Source: Pseudomonas sp. MYb118
GTDB taxonomy: Bacteria > Pseudomonadota > Gammaproteobacteria > Pseudomonadales > Pseudomonadaceae
Assembly (NCBI RefSeq): GCF_040947875.1
Contig: NZ_JBFRXN010000002.1
Span: 2,914,001-2,978,000 of the forward strand
Direction: 5' to 3'
Length of the DNA stretch: 64,000 nt
Shown: one piece after another, positions 36,161 to 46,351 of the stretch
How the letters are laid out: every line of letters starts with the position of its first letter
How positions within the stretch are numbered: the stretch's first letter is position 1
Notes under the pieces: model-generated
The model's database searches: none
What the model was told of the DNA's origin: nothing
What the model saw: only the letters and a program-made list of their open reading frames with translations
Made by a program: the position numbers and the translations under genes

Positions 36161-36505
36161 TCAATGCTTCTGCTTGTCACCACCCGACGCCAGGTCATGC
36201 AGATGGCGACGTGAAAGGGCGAGAAAACGTGGCGTCGGACCAACGTCCTCATACAGCGGATCGCCTTCTTCGTCAGTGGCGACCACGGTCGAACCCTTGA
36301 CGTAAGGAAAGCTCTTTTCCAGTTCCTCGAGGGCGGCGCCGATCAGTTCGCCGAGCAATTCTTCGGGATGCCGTTTGGGATACATGTCGACGATCGCCGC
36401 CAACCGTGCGGCGGCTTCGACATCCAGGTGAATCGAGTAACCGGTGTCGGTCAGGTTGCCTTTACCGGTTTCTTCCCAATGCTGGGCAAGCTCACGGATT
36501 CTCAT
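36161..36505 (-). CDS. Conserved small protein, often annotated 'type 1 pili tip component'
   Basis: This is a 114-residue soluble protein with no signal peptide. It starts MRIRELAQHWEETGKG and has a helical, ribbon-helix-like or regulator-like look (DVEAAARLAAIVDMYPKRHPEELLGELIGAALEELEKSFPY). The pili name is inherited in databases, and nothing here supports a pilus role. ATG 36505 has GAGG five bases upstream; the longer frame does not. It is divergent from ppc with a 213-bp gap. Confidence 0.75.
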   Translation of the reverse strand: MRIRELAQHWEETGKGNLTDTGYSIHLDVEAAARLAAIVDMYPKRHPEELLGELIGAALEELEKSFPYVKGSTVVATDEEGDPLYEDVGPTPRFLALSRRHLHDLASGGDKQKH

Positions 36506-36718
36506 AATTACCTCATTGCACGCCTGCAAAAGCAGGTCGGTAAGTGTCCGGTCGTGACCGGTATAAGCCGTCGTACGGCTTACTCTTCAGACTAGCTTCT
36601 GCGCCATGAGTTTAATGACCCTTCGTCGTCTGCTTGTAAGAAGCGCTTTGCGGCGGCACTCTTGGTGCAAATGGCAGCTCATTCCAAGACCCCTGGATCT
36701 TTCGCTGGAGAACGGCTG

Positions 36719-39349
36719 ATGACTGATATTGATGCACGCTTGCGCGAGGACGTTCACCTGCTGGGTGAACTGTTGGGCAATACCATTCGTGAACAGTACG
36801 GGGACGGGTTTCTCGACAAGATCGAGCAGATCCGCAAAGACGCCAAGGCTGACCGTCGCGGCTCGATGGACGAGCAATTGAGTGCCAGCCTCAACCAGTT
36901 GAGCGAAGACGAATTGCTGCCGGTCGCGCGGGCGTTCAACCAGTTCCTCAACCTGGCCAACATCGCTGAGCAATATCAGCTGATTCATCGCCGCGAAGAG
37001 TCGCAACCGGCGCCCTTCGAAGCACGGGTGTTGCCCGAGCTGCTGGCGAGTTTGCTTGCCAAGGGCCACAGCACCGAATCCCTGGCCCGCCAGCTGGGAC
37101 GACTGGAAATCGAACTGGTCCTCACCGCGCACCCGACCGAAGTGGCGCGCCGCACGCTGATCCAGAAATACGACGCCATCGCCGCGCAGCTTGCCGCCCA
37201 GGACCACCGCGACCTGACCAGCGCCGAGCGCGCGCAGATTCAGGCCAGGTTGCAGCGCCTGATCGCCGAAGCCTGGCACACCGAAGAAATCCGCCGCACC
37301 CGCCCGACACCGGTGGACGAAGCCAAATGGGGCTTCGCGGTGATCGAGCATTCGTTGTGGCACGCCATCCCGAACTACCTGCGCAAGGCCGACCAAGCCC
37401 TGCAAGACGCCACCGGCCTGCGCCTGCCGTTGGAAGCCGCGCCGATCCGCTTCGCCTCGTGGATGGGCGGCGACCGGGACGGCAACCCCAACGTCACCGC
37501 CGCCGTGACCCGCGAAGTGTTGCTGCTGGCGCGCTGGATGGCGGCTGATCTCTACGTGCGCGACATCGACCACCTCGCCGCCGAACTGTCGATGCAACAG
37601 GCCAGCGACGCACTCAGGGCCAAGGCCGGCGACAGCGCCGAACCGTATCGTGCGGTGCTCAAACAGTTGCGCGAGCGCCTGCGCGCTACCCGCAACTGGG
37701 CGCATGCCGCCTTGAGCAGCGAGACGCCGGCACCCGCCGACGTGCTGCAGAACAACCGCGACCTGCTCGAACCGCTGGAGCTCTGCTACCAGTCGCTGCA
37801 CGAGTGCGGCATGGGCGTGATCGCCGATGGCCCGTTGCTCGATTGCCTGCGGCGGGCGGTAACCTTCGGCTTGTTCCTGGTGCGCCTGGATGTGCGCCAG
37901 GACTCGTCGCGACATTCGGCGGCGATGACCGAAATCACCGACTACCTGGGCCTGGGTCGGTATGAGGACTGGAGCGAGGAAGAGCGCATTGCCTTCCTGA
38001 TGCGCGAGTTGAGTAATCGTCGGCCCTTGCTGCCAGCGCATTTCAAACCGTCGGCCGACACCGCCGAAGTGCTCGCCACCTGCCGGGAAGTCGCTGCCGC
38101 ACCGGGGGCTTCGCTGGGTTCCTACGTGATCTCCATGGCCGGCGCGGCTTCCGATGTGCTGGCCGTGCAATTGCTGCTCAAGGAGGCCGGCGTACTGCGG
38201 CCGATGCGCGTGGTGCCGCTGTTCGAGACCCTCGCCGACCTCGACAATGCCGGCCCGGTGATCGAAAAGCTGTTGCTGCTGCCGGGGTATCGCGCCCGCC
38301 TGCAAGGGCCGCAGGAAGTGATGATCGGCTATTCCGATTCGGCCAAGGACGCAGGCACCACTGCCGCGGCCTGGGCGCAGTATCGGGCGCAGGAGCGTCT
38401 GGTCGACATCTGCCGCGAACAACAAGTGGAGCTGCTGCTGTTCCACGGCCGCGGCGGCACCGTGGGCCGTGGCGGTGGCCCGGCTCACGCGGCCATTCTG
38501 TCGCAGCCACCGGGTTCGGTGGCCGGGCGTTTCCGTACCACCGAGCAGGGTGAAATGATTCGATTCAAATTCGGCCTGCCGGACATCGCCGAACAGAATC
38601 TCAACCTGTACCTCGCCGCGGTGCTCGAGGCGACTCTGTTGCCGCCGCCACCGCCGGAGCCGGCCTGGCGTCACCTGATGGATGAATTGGCCGCCGATGG
38701 TGTCAGTGCTTACCGCGCCGTGGTGCGGGAAAATCCGCAGTTCGTCGAGTACTTCCGTCAGTCCACTCCGGAACAGGAACTGGGGCGCCTGCCGCTCGGC
38801 AGTCGTCCGGCCAAGCGTCGTGCCGGCGGGATCGAAAGCCTGCGGGCGATTCCGTGGATCTTCGGCTGGACCCAGACCCGCCTGATGCTGCCGGCCTGGC
38901 TCGGTTGGGAAGCGGCGTTGAGCAACGCACTGGCGCGTGGCGAAGGCGAACTGCTGGGGCAGATGCGCGAGCAGTGGCCGTTCTTCCGTACCCGCATCGA
39001 CATGCTCGAGATGGTGCTGGCCAAGGCTGACGCCGACATTGCCCGCTCCTATGACGAACGACTGGTCGAACCGGACCTGTTGCCATTGGGTGCGCACTTA
39101 CGCGACCTATTGTCGCAGGCGTGCTCGGTGGTTCTTGGATTGACCGGTCAGTCGCAGCTACTGGCACATAGCCCAGACACCCTGGAATTCATCCGCTTGC
39201 GTAACACCTACCTCGATCCCCTTCATCTATTACAGGCCGAACTGCTGGCGCGTTCGCGACGCCAGGAAGTGGCGCAGGACAGCCCGGTGGAGCAGGCGCT
39301 GCTGGTGTCTGTGGCGGGGATTGCCGCCGGTTTGCGCAATACCGGCTAA
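36719..39349 (+). CDS. ppc: Phosphoenolpyruvate carboxylase
   Basis: This enzyme carboxylates phosphoenolpyruvate with bicarbonate to oxaloacetate, refilling the TCA cycle. It has 876 residues, the usual length. The catalytic His lies in [14 protein letters not shown] (about residue 140). The [14 protein letters not shown] loop (about 580) and the C-terminal [13 protein letters not shown] and AAGLRNTG ends are conserved. The ATG at 36719 has GGAG eight bases upstream and matches the family start [11 protein letters not shown]. It is probably monocistronic. adk follows 288 bp later in an apparently separate unit. Confidence 0.97.
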   Translation: MTDIDARLREDVHLLGELLGNTIREQYGDGFLDKIEQIRKDAKADRRGSMDEQLSASLNQLSEDELLPVARAFNQFLNLANIAEQYQLIHRREESQPAPFEARVLPELLASLLAKGHSTESLARQLGRLEIELVLTAHPTEVARRTLIQKYDAIAAQLAAQDHRDLTSAERAQIQARLQRLIAEAWHTEEIRRTRPTPVDEAKWGFAVIEHSLWHAIPNYLRKADQALQDATGLRLPLEAAPIRFASWMGGDRDGNPNVTAAVTREVLLLARWMAADLYVRDIDHLAAELSMQQASDALRAKAGDSAEPYRAVLKQLRERLRATRNWAHAALSSETPAPADVLQNNRDLLEPLELCYQSLHECGMGVIADGPLLDCLRRAVTFGLFLVRLDVRQDSSRHSAAMTEITDYLGLGRYEDWSEEERIAFLMRELSNRRPLLPAHFKPSADTAEVLATCREVAAAPGASLGSYVISMAGAASDVLAVQLLLKEAGVLRPMRVVPLFETLADLDNAGPVIEKLLLLPGYRARLQGPQEVMIGYSDSAKDAGTTAAAWAQYRAQERLVDICREQQVELLLFHGRGGTVGRGGGPAHAAILSQPPGSVAGRFRTTEQGEMIRFKFGLPDIAEQNLNLYLAAVLEATLLPPPPPEPAWRHLMDELAADGVSAYRAVVRENPQFVEYFRQSTPEQELGRLPLGSRPAKRRAGGIESLRAIPWIFGWTQTRLMLPAWLGWEAALSNALARGEGELLGQMREQWPFFRTRIDMLEMVLAKADADIARSYDERLVEPDLLPLGAHLRDLLSQACSVVLGLTGQSQLLAHSPDTLEFIRLRNTYLDPLHLLQAELLARSRRQEVAQDSPVEQALLVSVAGIAAGLRNTG

Positions 39350-40285
<936 letters not shown>

Positions 40286-40309
40286 AAAGTCTGACCGGTT
40301 GCATCATCC

Positions 40310-40329
40310 ACGGCCCGCTTGCGGGCCGT
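40310..40329 (+). terminator. Probable adk terminator hairpin
   Basis: ACGGCCCGC and GCGGGCCGT form a perfect 9-bp stem with a TT loop 24 bases after the adk stop. The following AGTTGTTTATA is only moderately T-rich. Confidence 0.65.
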
Positions 40330-40380
40330 AGTTGTTTATACTGGCGCACTTTTTTCTGACTCTCTTTTACGGATACATCA

Positions 40381-41055
40381 ATGAGCACCTTGCTGGCCCT
40401 GGACACCGCGACTGAAGCTTGCTCCGTTGCCTTGCTGCACGACGGCAAAGTGACAAGCCATTACGAGGTGATCCCGCGCCTGCATGCACAGAAGCTTTTG
40501 CCGATGATCCAGCAACTGCTCGCAGACGCCGGCACCACCTTGCAGGCGGTGGACGCCATTGCGTTCGGCCGTGGGCCGGGCGCCTTCACCGGCGTGCGGA
40601 TTGCCATCGGTGTGGTGCAGGGGCTGGCGTTCGCCCTTGATCGCCCGGTGCTGCCGGTGTCGAACCTGGCAGTGCTGGCGCAGCGTGCCTATCGCGAACA
40701 CGGCGTCAGCCAGGTCGCTGCGGCCATCGATGCACGCATGGACGAGGTGTATTGGGGTTGCTACCGCGAGACGGCGGGGGAGATGCGCCTGTTCGGCGCC
40801 GAAGCGGTATTGCCGCCGGAAGTGGCGGCGCTGCCGGCCGATGCCACAGGTGACTGGTTTGGTGCCGGCACCGGTTGGGGTTATGGCGAGCGCATCGGCG
40901 TGAACCTGATCGGCCAGGACGCCGGCATGTTGCCCCACGCCGAAGACTTGCTGACCCTGGCGCGATTCGCCTGGGCGCGCGGGGAATCAATCGTGGCGGA
41001 TGAGGCGCAGCCGGTTTATCTGCGGGACAAGGTGGCGACGCCGAAGGCGCGGTAA
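40381..41055 (+). CDS. tsaB: tRNA threonylcarbamoyladenosine biosynthesis protein TsaB
   Basis: TsaB pairs with TsaD (with TsaE) to install t6A37 on tRNAs reading ANN codons. It is an ASKHA-fold protein without its own catalysis, 224 residues. It starts LLALDTATEACSVALLHDG and continues LHAQKLLPMIQQLLADAG, then FGRGPGAFTGVRIAIGVVQG, all family signatures. It follows adk closely, a common linkage in Pseudomonas. A REP pair follows downstream. Confidence 0.96.
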   Translation: MSTLLALDTATEACSVALLHDGKVTSHYEVIPRLHAQKLLPMIQQLLADAGTTLQAVDAIAFGRGPGAFTGVRIAIGVVQGLAFALDRPVLPVSNLAVLAQRAYREHGVSQVAAAIDARMDEVYWGCYRETAGEMRLFGAEAVLPPEVAALPADATGDWFGAGTGWGYGERIGVNLIGQDAGMLPHAEDLLTLARFAWARGESIVADEAQPVYLRDKVATPKAR

Positions 41056-41077
41056 TTCTGCCAGACCGTGGGCCCCC

Positions 41078-41170
41078 TATCGCGAGCAAGCTCGTTCCTA
41101 CAGGTTTTGCGGCGTGCACAGAATTCGCTCACGACGCTGACCCTGTAGGAGCGGGCTTGCCCGCGATAGC
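41078..41170. repeat. Inverted REP pair (one degenerate)
   Basis: The left copy has a mutated right flank (GCTCGTTCC for GCTCGCTCC); the right copy is the GCGGGCTTGCCCGC subtype. They lie downstream of tsaB. Confidence 0.85.
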
Positions 41171-41315
41171 AATCTAATGGCAATCCCCGCCAATCGTCGT
41201 TTTATAACCTTAGTTTTAAACCTTTTGTCGTTTCTGTGTTCTAGTTATCACTCAGCAGTTTGCGAAGCACAGCAAGTGCCACTAGACTGCCATCATTGAT
41301 ACCGAGCATGACATT

Positions 41316-41621
41316 ATGCGCATAGACGGCCTCTCCACTCCTTCGTACCCCATCAAGCGCAAGCCTCGCAAAGGGCGTTTGGTCGAGGGTGAATCCGTCG
41401 AGATCGAAGGCGAACTGGAGATTCCCTCCGAGGAGCAATTGGCCGCTCGCGCTGCCAAGGCCTCCGCGCAACGCCTGAGCAATCTGCCGGCCCGTCAGCA
41501 GGACATGATCTACCACCGCGCCATGAGCAAAAGCGTGGCGATGGCCCTGGCCAGCTACCTCAGCACCGCAGGTTTCGTCGATTGGGATGCGGATGTGTTG
41601 GGTCTCGACCTGTACATCTGA
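41316..41621 (+). CDS. Conserved small protein, 101 residues
   Basis: The function is unknown. It is hydrophilic, with a basic N-terminus (YPIKRKPRKGRLVEGESVEIEG) and a helical C-terminal half (RQQDMIYHRAMSKSVAMALASYLSTAG). No signal peptide or membrane segment was seen. Its stop overlaps the ATG of the DUF72 gene by one base (TGATG), so the two are translationally coupled. It appears to be a Pseudomonas-type conserved hypothetical. Confidence 0.75.
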   Translation: MRIDGLSTPSYPIKRKPRKGRLVEGESVEIEGELEIPSEEQLAARAAKASAQRLSNLPARQQDMIYHRAMSKSVAMALASYLSTAGFVDWDADVLGLDLYI

Positions 41622-42481
41622 TGCGGCTGCCTTACTTCATAGGCTGCCCGTCCTGGAGTGAAAACGCCTGGCGCGATTACCTCTATCCCCAGGATTCCAA
41701 ACCCGCAGAGTTTCTCGATCTCTATTCGCAAGTCTTCAATGCCGTGGAAGGCAACACGACCTTCTACGCGAGTCCGGCTGCCAGTACCGTGCAGCGTTGG
41801 GCCGAGACCATGCCCGGACATTTTCGCTTCACGGCCAAGTTCCCCGGCGACATCAGCCACGGTGGTGACCTGCGCGATCAGTTGACCGCCACTGAAACAT
41901 TCCTGCAACTGCTCAGCCCTTTGGGCGAGCGGGTGTCACCGCTGTGGCTGCAACTGTCGAAAAGCTTCACGCCACAGCGCCTGCCGGAACTGGCGGCGTT
42001 TATCGACGCGGTGGACCGGCCGCTGGCCATCGAAGTGCGTCACGACGAGTTCTTCGCCAAGGGCGATGCCGAACGCCGCCTCAACCGACTGCTGCTGGAC
42101 CGCGGCGTCGAGCGGATCTGCCTCGACCCGCGCGCCCTGTTCAGTTGCACTTCGACCGATCCCGCGGTGCTGCACGCGCAGTCGAAGAAACCCCGAGTAC
42201 CGCCGCGCCCGGCGGCCTTCACCCAGTGGCCGCAGGTGCGCTTCATCGGTCATCCGCAGTTGCAGGCCAACGACCCGTTCCTGGTGCCCTGGGTCGAGAA
42301 AATTGCCCTGTGGATCGAAGAGGGGCGCACGCCGTATATCTTCCTGCACACCTCGGACAACGTGCTCGCCGCCAGGCTGGCGCAACGTTTTCACGCACAA
42401 CTGATGCTGCGTTTGCCTGGCCTGCCGCCGCTGCCTGAGCTATACAGAGAACCCGCCGCCGAACAACTTGGCTTGCTCTGA
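41621..42481 (+). CDS. DUF72 family protein
   Basis: This is a 286-residue soluble TIM-barrel-like protein of the DUF72/YecE family, of unknown function. It begins YFIGCPSWSENAWRDYLYP, the conserved start of the family, and shows VEGNTTFYASP and LAIEVRHDEFF. The C-terminal part has YIFLHTSDN where other members carry a Tyr/His-rich pocket. ATG 41621 overlaps the previous stop. It has been guessed to bind nucleotides or sugars, with no reaction established. Confidence 0.85.
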   Translation: MRLPYFIGCPSWSENAWRDYLYPQDSKPAEFLDLYSQVFNAVEGNTTFYASPAASTVQRWAETMPGHFRFTAKFPGDISHGGDLRDQLTATETFLQLLSPLGERVSPLWLQLSKSFTPQRLPELAAFIDAVDRPLAIEVRHDEFFAKGDAERRLNRLLLDRGVERICLDPRALFSCTSTDPAVLHAQSKKPRVPPRPAAFTQWPQVRFIGHPQLQANDPFLVPWVEKIALWIEEGRTPYIFLHTSDNVLAARLAQRFHAQLMLRLPGLPPLPELYREPAAEQLGLL

Positions 42482-42514
42482 GGCGGGTTCGTCCCCCTTT
42501 CCAGGAGCCTGCCA

Positions 42515-43336
42515 ATGGATGCGCAAACCCTTCGAGCCCAGGCGTTCAAAGCGTTGCACGAACGCAACGAGGCCTTTGTCATTCCCAATCCGTGGGACGC
42601 AGGATCGGCGAAAATGCTCGCCAGCCTCGGTTTTGAAGCGCTGGCGACCACCAGTGCCGGCTATGCCTTTTCCCGGGCGCGTCCCGATGGCGGGCTGACG
42701 CTGCAAGAAACGCTGGAGAACGTCCGGGCAATCGTCGCCGCGACCGATCTGCCGGTGGCCGTCGACCTGGAGAATGGTTTTGCCGACGATCCGGGCGAAT
42801 GTGCGCAGAGCATTTTGCAGGCGGCCGCCGCCGGCGCTGTCGGTGGTTCGATCGAAGACGCCACCGGCCGTGAAGGCACGCCGATCTATTGTTTCGACCA
42901 CGCGGTCGCCCGGATCGAAGCGGCAGTGGCGGCGGCTCGCAGTCTGCCCTTTGCGTTCATGTTGACCGCCCGCGCGGAAAATTACCTGCACGGCAATCCC
43001 GATCTCGATGACACCATTCGCCGCTTGCAGGCCTTCTCTGAAGCCGGTGCGGATGTGTTGTATGCGCCGGGCCTGCGCAACGCCGATGAAGTCTTGGCGG
43101 TGGTGCGCGCGGTGGCGCCGAAACCGGTGAATGTGTTGATGTCCGGTGGGCTGAAACTGACGGTCGGGCAACTCAGTGAAATGGGCGTGCGGCGTGTCAG
43201 CGTGGGTTCGGCACTGGCCTTGGCGGCGCTGGGTGAATTCTATCGAGCCGCAGAAGAGATCAAGACCTCGGGTACGTTCACCTTCACCTCGCGGTCCATG
43301 CCCTACGTGCAGGCCAATCAACTGTTCAAAGGCTGA
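42515..43336 (+). CDS. Isocitrate lyase/PEP mutase superfamily enzyme
   Basis: This is a 273-residue cytoplasmic enzyme of the PEP mutase/isocitrate lyase fold, which acts on C-C or P-C bonds of alpha-keto acids with Mg2+. Segments are IPNPWDAGSAKMLASLGFEALATTSAG, VDLENGFADDP (metal-binding acidic residues) and GGSIEDATGR. It lacks the isocitrate-lyase Cys motif KKCGH, so it is not isocitrate lyase. It could be an oxaloacetate decarboxylase- or 2-methylisocitrate lyase-like hydrolase or lyase. It precedes the extensin-like gene by two bases, indicating an operon. Confidence 0.85.
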   Translation: MDAQTLRAQAFKALHERNEAFVIPNPWDAGSAKMLASLGFEALATTSAGYAFSRARPDGGLTLQETLENVRAIVAATDLPVAVDLENGFADDPGECAQSILQAAAAGAVGGSIEDATGREGTPIYCFDHAVARIEAAVAAARSLPFAFMLTARAENYLHGNPDLDDTIRRLQAFSEAGADVLYAPGLRNADEVLAVVRAVAPKPVNVLMSGGLKLTVGQLSEMGVRRVSVGSALALAALGEFYRAAEEIKTSGTFTFTSRSMPYVQANQLFKG

Positions 43337-43338
43337 CG

Positions 43339-44034
43339 ATGCGCATCCTGCGGGTGCTGTTGCTGCTGACACTGATGGTCGGCGCGGCGGCGGTGGGTGT
43401 CTGGCGGGGCTGGATCGCGCTGCCACCACAGTGGAATCCGTGGGCGCCGCTGGACGTCAGGGCTGCACCGAACCTGCTGACCCGCTACAAGCTGATGCGT
43501 TTGCGTGACGACCCGCAGTTGTGCGAGCAGGCGCTGGGCACTTCCGGCCTGCGCGTCACGCCTCAGGCCGACAGCCCGGACGCCAAATGCCCGCTGGCCG
43601 ATGCCTGGCGCGTGCAGGGCGGCAATGTGGCGCTGAGCAGCAGCTTTCTCGCCAGTTGCCGGCTGGCCGTGTCGTTTGCCCTGTTCGAGCGCCACGCCTT
43701 GCAACCCGTGGCGCAGTCGGTCTACGGGCAAGCGGTGACACGGGTCGATCACCTTGGCAGTTTTGCCTGTCGTAATGTCTACGGGCGCGAGAACGGCCGG
43801 CTCAGTCAACATGCCTCGGCCAATGCGCTGGATATCGCCGGTTTTCGCCTGGCCGATGGCCGGGCGATCAACGTGCTCAAGGATTGGCCCAGGGACAATC
43901 GGGACGCACGTTTTCTACGTGAGGTCCGCGATGGCGCCTGTGATCTGTTCAGTGTGGTGCTGAGCCCCGACTACAACGCCGCCCATCGCAATCACTTTCA
44001 TCTGGATGTCGGGCCGTGGTGGGTGTGTCGCTGA
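43339..44034 (+). CDS. Extensin-like C-terminal domain protein
   Basis: This is a 231-residue protein with an N-terminal hydrophobic signal or anchor (ILRVLLLLTLMVGAAAVGVW). The C-terminal domain (about 60-231) matches the bacterial extensin-like family, with four conserved-looking Cys. The pattern SQHASANALDIAGF together with HRNHFHLDVG resembles the His/Asp and HxH zinc ligands of LAS-type peptidoglycan peptidases (VanY, MepA). A wall-acting periplasmic metalloenzyme is plausible but unproven. It lies two bases after the upstream enzyme gene. Confidence 0.8.
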   Translation: MRILRVLLLLTLMVGAAAVGVWRGWIALPPQWNPWAPLDVRAAPNLLTRYKLMRLRDDPQLCEQALGTSGLRVTPQADSPDAKCPLADAWRVQGGNVALSSSFLASCRLAVSFALFERHALQPVAQSVYGQAVTRVDHLGSFACRNVYGRENGRLSQHASANALDIAGFRLADGRAINVLKDWPRDNRDARFLREVRDGACDLFSVVLSPDYNAAHRNHFHLDVGPWWVCR

Positions 44035-44037
44035 GGT

Positions 44038-44658
44038 TTAGGCGGCGATGCGCAGGTTCTGCAGGACGATCGGGCGTGCCCAGCCAATGTCGAAATCGAA
44101 GTTTTTCTGTTGCTCCGCCAGCTCTTCAGGTGGGTACGGCGGGAACGGCTTATCGAGCAGGTCCAGTTCGAACTCGGCAATCGGCAGGTGCAGCGGACGC
44201 GGTTGCGGCGCGGCGCCTGGCTCCGGCAGAGCCTGGCCGTTGGTCAGCACGATGGGGCGCACCCAGCCGCTTTCGAAGTCCTGTTGCTTTTGCTGAGCGA
44301 CGATTTCGTCCGCCGGGAACGGTGGGAACGGTTTGTCGGCCAGGTCCATTTCGAACTCGGCAATCGGCAGGAACAGCGGCTCGGGTGGCTTGACCTCGGT
44401 TTCCTTCACGTCGCATTCACGCTGGGAAATGATGTGCGCCAGCAGCTCGCTGCCAATCGTGGGTTCTTCAGGGCTTTCCAGATCGACCGGTGGGAAATCC
44501 AGGGACGCCGGCACCACATCGCCCGACTGCTCGGCCAGGGCCTGGGCAAAAAAATCTTGCCACAGGTGACTGACGCCGCTCAGTGCCTGGGAATTTCGCA
44601 GGCCAAAATCGCCGTAGGGCGAGATGTAACCTATCGATGTGGGTTGGATGTTTGACAT
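44038..44658 (-). CDS. Conserved hypothetical protein with two internal repeats
   Basis: The function is unknown. It is 206 residues, acidic, proline-rich and soluble. The C-terminal half is two copies of a unit of about 45 residues: LPIAEFEMDLADKPFPPFP...GWVRPIVL and LPIAEFELDLLDKPFPPYP...GWARPIVL. No signal peptide was found; no strong ribosome-binding site precedes ATG 44658. It converges with the extensin-like gene, with only three bases between the stop codons. The repeated FPP(F/Y)P motif may be a docking element. Confidence 0.75.
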   Translation of the reverse strand: MSNIQPTSIGYISPYGDFGLRNSQALSGVSHLWQDFFAQALAEQSGDVVPASLDFPPVDLESPEEPTIGSELLAHIISQRECDVKETEVKPPEPLFLPIAEFEMDLADKPFPPFPADEIVAQQKQQDFESGWVRPIVLTNGQALPEPGAAPQPRPLHLPIAEFELDLLDKPFPPYPPEELAEQQKNFDFDIGWARPIVLQNLRIAA

Positions 44659-44706
44659 TTTTTTCTGAAGAGGCCCGGCTCTGGCAAAATGCTCGTTAGT
44701 GTTGTT

Positions 44707-44736
44707 ATCGGCCGATTTTGCCGATCATTAATTTTT
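44707..44736 (+). promoter_or_regulatory. Small hairpin and T-run in the rsmJ leader
   Basis: ATCGGC pairs with GCCGAT around a seven-base loop, followed by CATTAATTTTTT. It looks like a weak terminator or leader structure 16-45 bases before the rsmJ ATG. Its role is uncertain. Confidence 0.35.
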
Positions 44737-44751
44737 TGAGCGTGTTTTCCC

Positions 44752-45534
44752 ATGATTGAACAACCGGCGGCGTGCCGCATCCATGTCGAAGCCCTGGACA
44801 CGGCATTCGAGCCACAGGCGGCGCAATGGGCCGAGCGCCTGGGCCTGCCCTTGCAGGTGAACGACGGTGAATTTGCCTTGCAAGTCGGCGAGCAGGGGTT
44901 GCAGTTGCAACAACTGGGGGCGGATGCGCCGGGGCCGGTCCGCGTGGATTTCGTCGAGGGTGGCGCGGCCCATCGTCGTTTGTTCGGCGGCGGCACCGGG
45001 CAGATGATCGCCAAGGCGGTGGGCATCGCCCAGGGCGTGCGTCCGCGGGTGCTGGATGCGACGGCCGGGCTGGGCAAGGACGCGTTCGTGCTGGCGAGCC
45101 TGGGCTGTGAAATGAGCCTGATCGAGCGCCAGCCGTTGATCGGTGCCTTGCTGGAAGATGGCCTGGCACGCGCGGCAGAGGATTTCGACGTGGCGCCCAT
45201 CGTGGCGCGCATGAATCTGCTCAAGGGCAACTCGATCGACCTCATGCGCAACTGGGAAGGCGAGCCGCCGCAGGTGATCTACCTCGACCCGATGTTCCCC
45301 CACCGTGAGAAAACCGCGTTGGTGAAAAAGGAAATGCGCCTGTTCCGCCCGCTGGTGGGCGATGACCCCGATGCCCCGGCCTTGCTCGAAGCGGCATTGG
45401 CCCTGGCCAGCCACCGGGTGGTGGTCAAGCGCCCGCGCAAGGCGCCGTGCATTGCCGGGCCGAAACCGAGCCATGCGCTGGATGGTAAATCCAGTCGCTA
45501 TGACATTTATCCCAGGAAGGCCCTCAAGGCTTGA
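44752..45534 (+). CDS. rsmJ: 16S rRNA (guanine1516-N2)-methyltransferase
   Basis: RsmJ methylates G1516 of 16S rRNA with S-adenosylmethionine. It has 260 residues. The SAM motif is [19 protein letters not shown] and the acid motif [17 protein letters not shown]. The catalytic segment is [11 protein letters not shown], the DPPY-like motif typical of N-methylation. C-terminal [12 protein letters not shown] and [15 protein letters not shown] are family signatures. It is upstream of the mexL-mexJK locus, as in P. aeruginosa. Confidence 0.95.
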   Translation: MIEQPAACRIHVEALDTAFEPQAAQWAERLGLPLQVNDGEFALQVGEQGLQLQQLGADAPGPVRVDFVEGGAAHRRLFGGGTGQMIAKAVGIAQGVRPRVLDATAGLGKDAFVLASLGCEMSLIERQPLIGALLEDGLARAAEDFDVAPIVARMNLLKGNSIDLMRNWEGEPPQVIYLDPMFPHREKTALVKKEMRLFRPLVGDDPDAPALLEAALALASHRVVVKRPRKAPCIAGPKPSHALDGKSSRYDIYPRKALKA

Positions 45535-45547
45535 GACCGAGGTGCTG

Positions 45548-45607
45548 CCATCGCGAGCAGGCTCGCTCCCACAGGAGATCGGTGTGGGAGCGAGCCTGCT
45601 CGCGATT
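45548..45607. repeat. Inverted REP pair between convergent rsmJ and mexL
   Basis: Two facing copies of the GCGAGCCTGCTCGC subtype have a very short spacer and lie between convergent stop codons. They may serve as a terminator. Confidence 0.9.
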
Positions 45608-45612
45608 GATCT

Positions 45613-46257
45613 TCAGGTCGCCACCGGCCGATAAGCCCGCATAAACAACCCCACCACCTCGCGCACATGCGCCTCTGCCGCCTCCCCGGTCAGCGGCTCG
45701 CCGCAGCCATACAGCAGGCGAAAATTCCCCGCGCCCTTGAGCAGGCAAAAGAAGTGCTCGGCCGCATTGCGCGGTTTGTCGATACTCAGCGCGCCGCTCT
45801 GATCCACCTTGCCCAGCAGGCGCTCCATGCCCAGCAGCATGCGCTCGGGGCCGGCCTCGAAGAAGATCTGCGAGAGCTTCGGGTCCTGGCTGCCCAGCGT
45901 CATCATCAGGCGGTGCAGGTTCACCGACTCGTTGCTGTTGATCAGGTGATGAAAGCCGCGGGCGATGTTCAACAGCACCGAATCCACGGCGATGCCGTCC
46001 GGCAACTCGAAAAACAGCGGCGGCAATTGCTCTTCGCACTTGGCCACCACGGCGGCAGAGAACAGCGTCTCCTTGTCGTTGAAATGGCTGTAGACGGTCA
46101 ATTTCGACACGCCCGCTTCGGCGGCGACAGCGTCCATGCTGGTGTTCGCATATCCATTGCTCAGAAACAGGGTTTTCGCCGCATCGAGGATGGCCTGGCG
46201 CTTGGCCAGATCCTTGGGGCGGCCCGGACCATTGGATGCTGAGGGATTGTTCGACAT
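45613..46257 (-). CDS. mexL: TetR-family repressor, MexL-like
   Basis: This is a 214-residue TetR-family regulator divergent from the mexJ-type gene. The helix-turn-helix is within residues 20-65: ILDAAKTLFLSNGYANTSMDAVAAEAGVSKLTVYSHFNDKE. By position and size it matches MexL, which represses mexJK and itself in P. aeruginosa. The 94-bp intergenic region holds a perfect 14-bp palindrome that would be its operator. The inducing ligand is unknown. Confidence 0.87.
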   Translation of the reverse strand: MSNNPSASNGPGRPKDLAKRQAILDAAKTLFLSNGYANTSMDAVAAEAGVSKLTVYSHFNDKETLFSAAVVAKCEEQLPPLFFELPDGIAVDSVLLNIARGFHHLINSNESVNLHRLMMTLGSQDPKLSQIFFEAGPERMLLGMERLLGKVDQSGALSIDKPRNAAEHFFCLLKGAGNFRLLYGCGEPLTGEAAEAHVREVVGLFMRAYRPVAT

Positions 46258-46300
46258 TATTCGCTTTTATTACTGGACTGGTGAGTTTGCTATTAATAAC

Positions 46301-46314
46301 ATACTGGCCAGTAT
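46301..46314. promoter_or_regulatory. Candidate MexL operator
   Basis: ATACTGGCCAGTAT is a perfect 14-bp palindrome midway between the divergent mexL and mexJ starts. A related half-site, TTACTGG, lies about 30 bases to its left. A TetR dimer could repress both genes from here. Confidence 0.65.
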
Positions 46315-46351
46315 AATTATTCCAAGCACCATTAGCGAAAGGTCAATCACC

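Noticed and set aside
36587..39097. 836-codon minus-strand open frame opposite ppc
   Set aside because: It is an antisense shadow. ppc carries the catalytic motifs and normal length.
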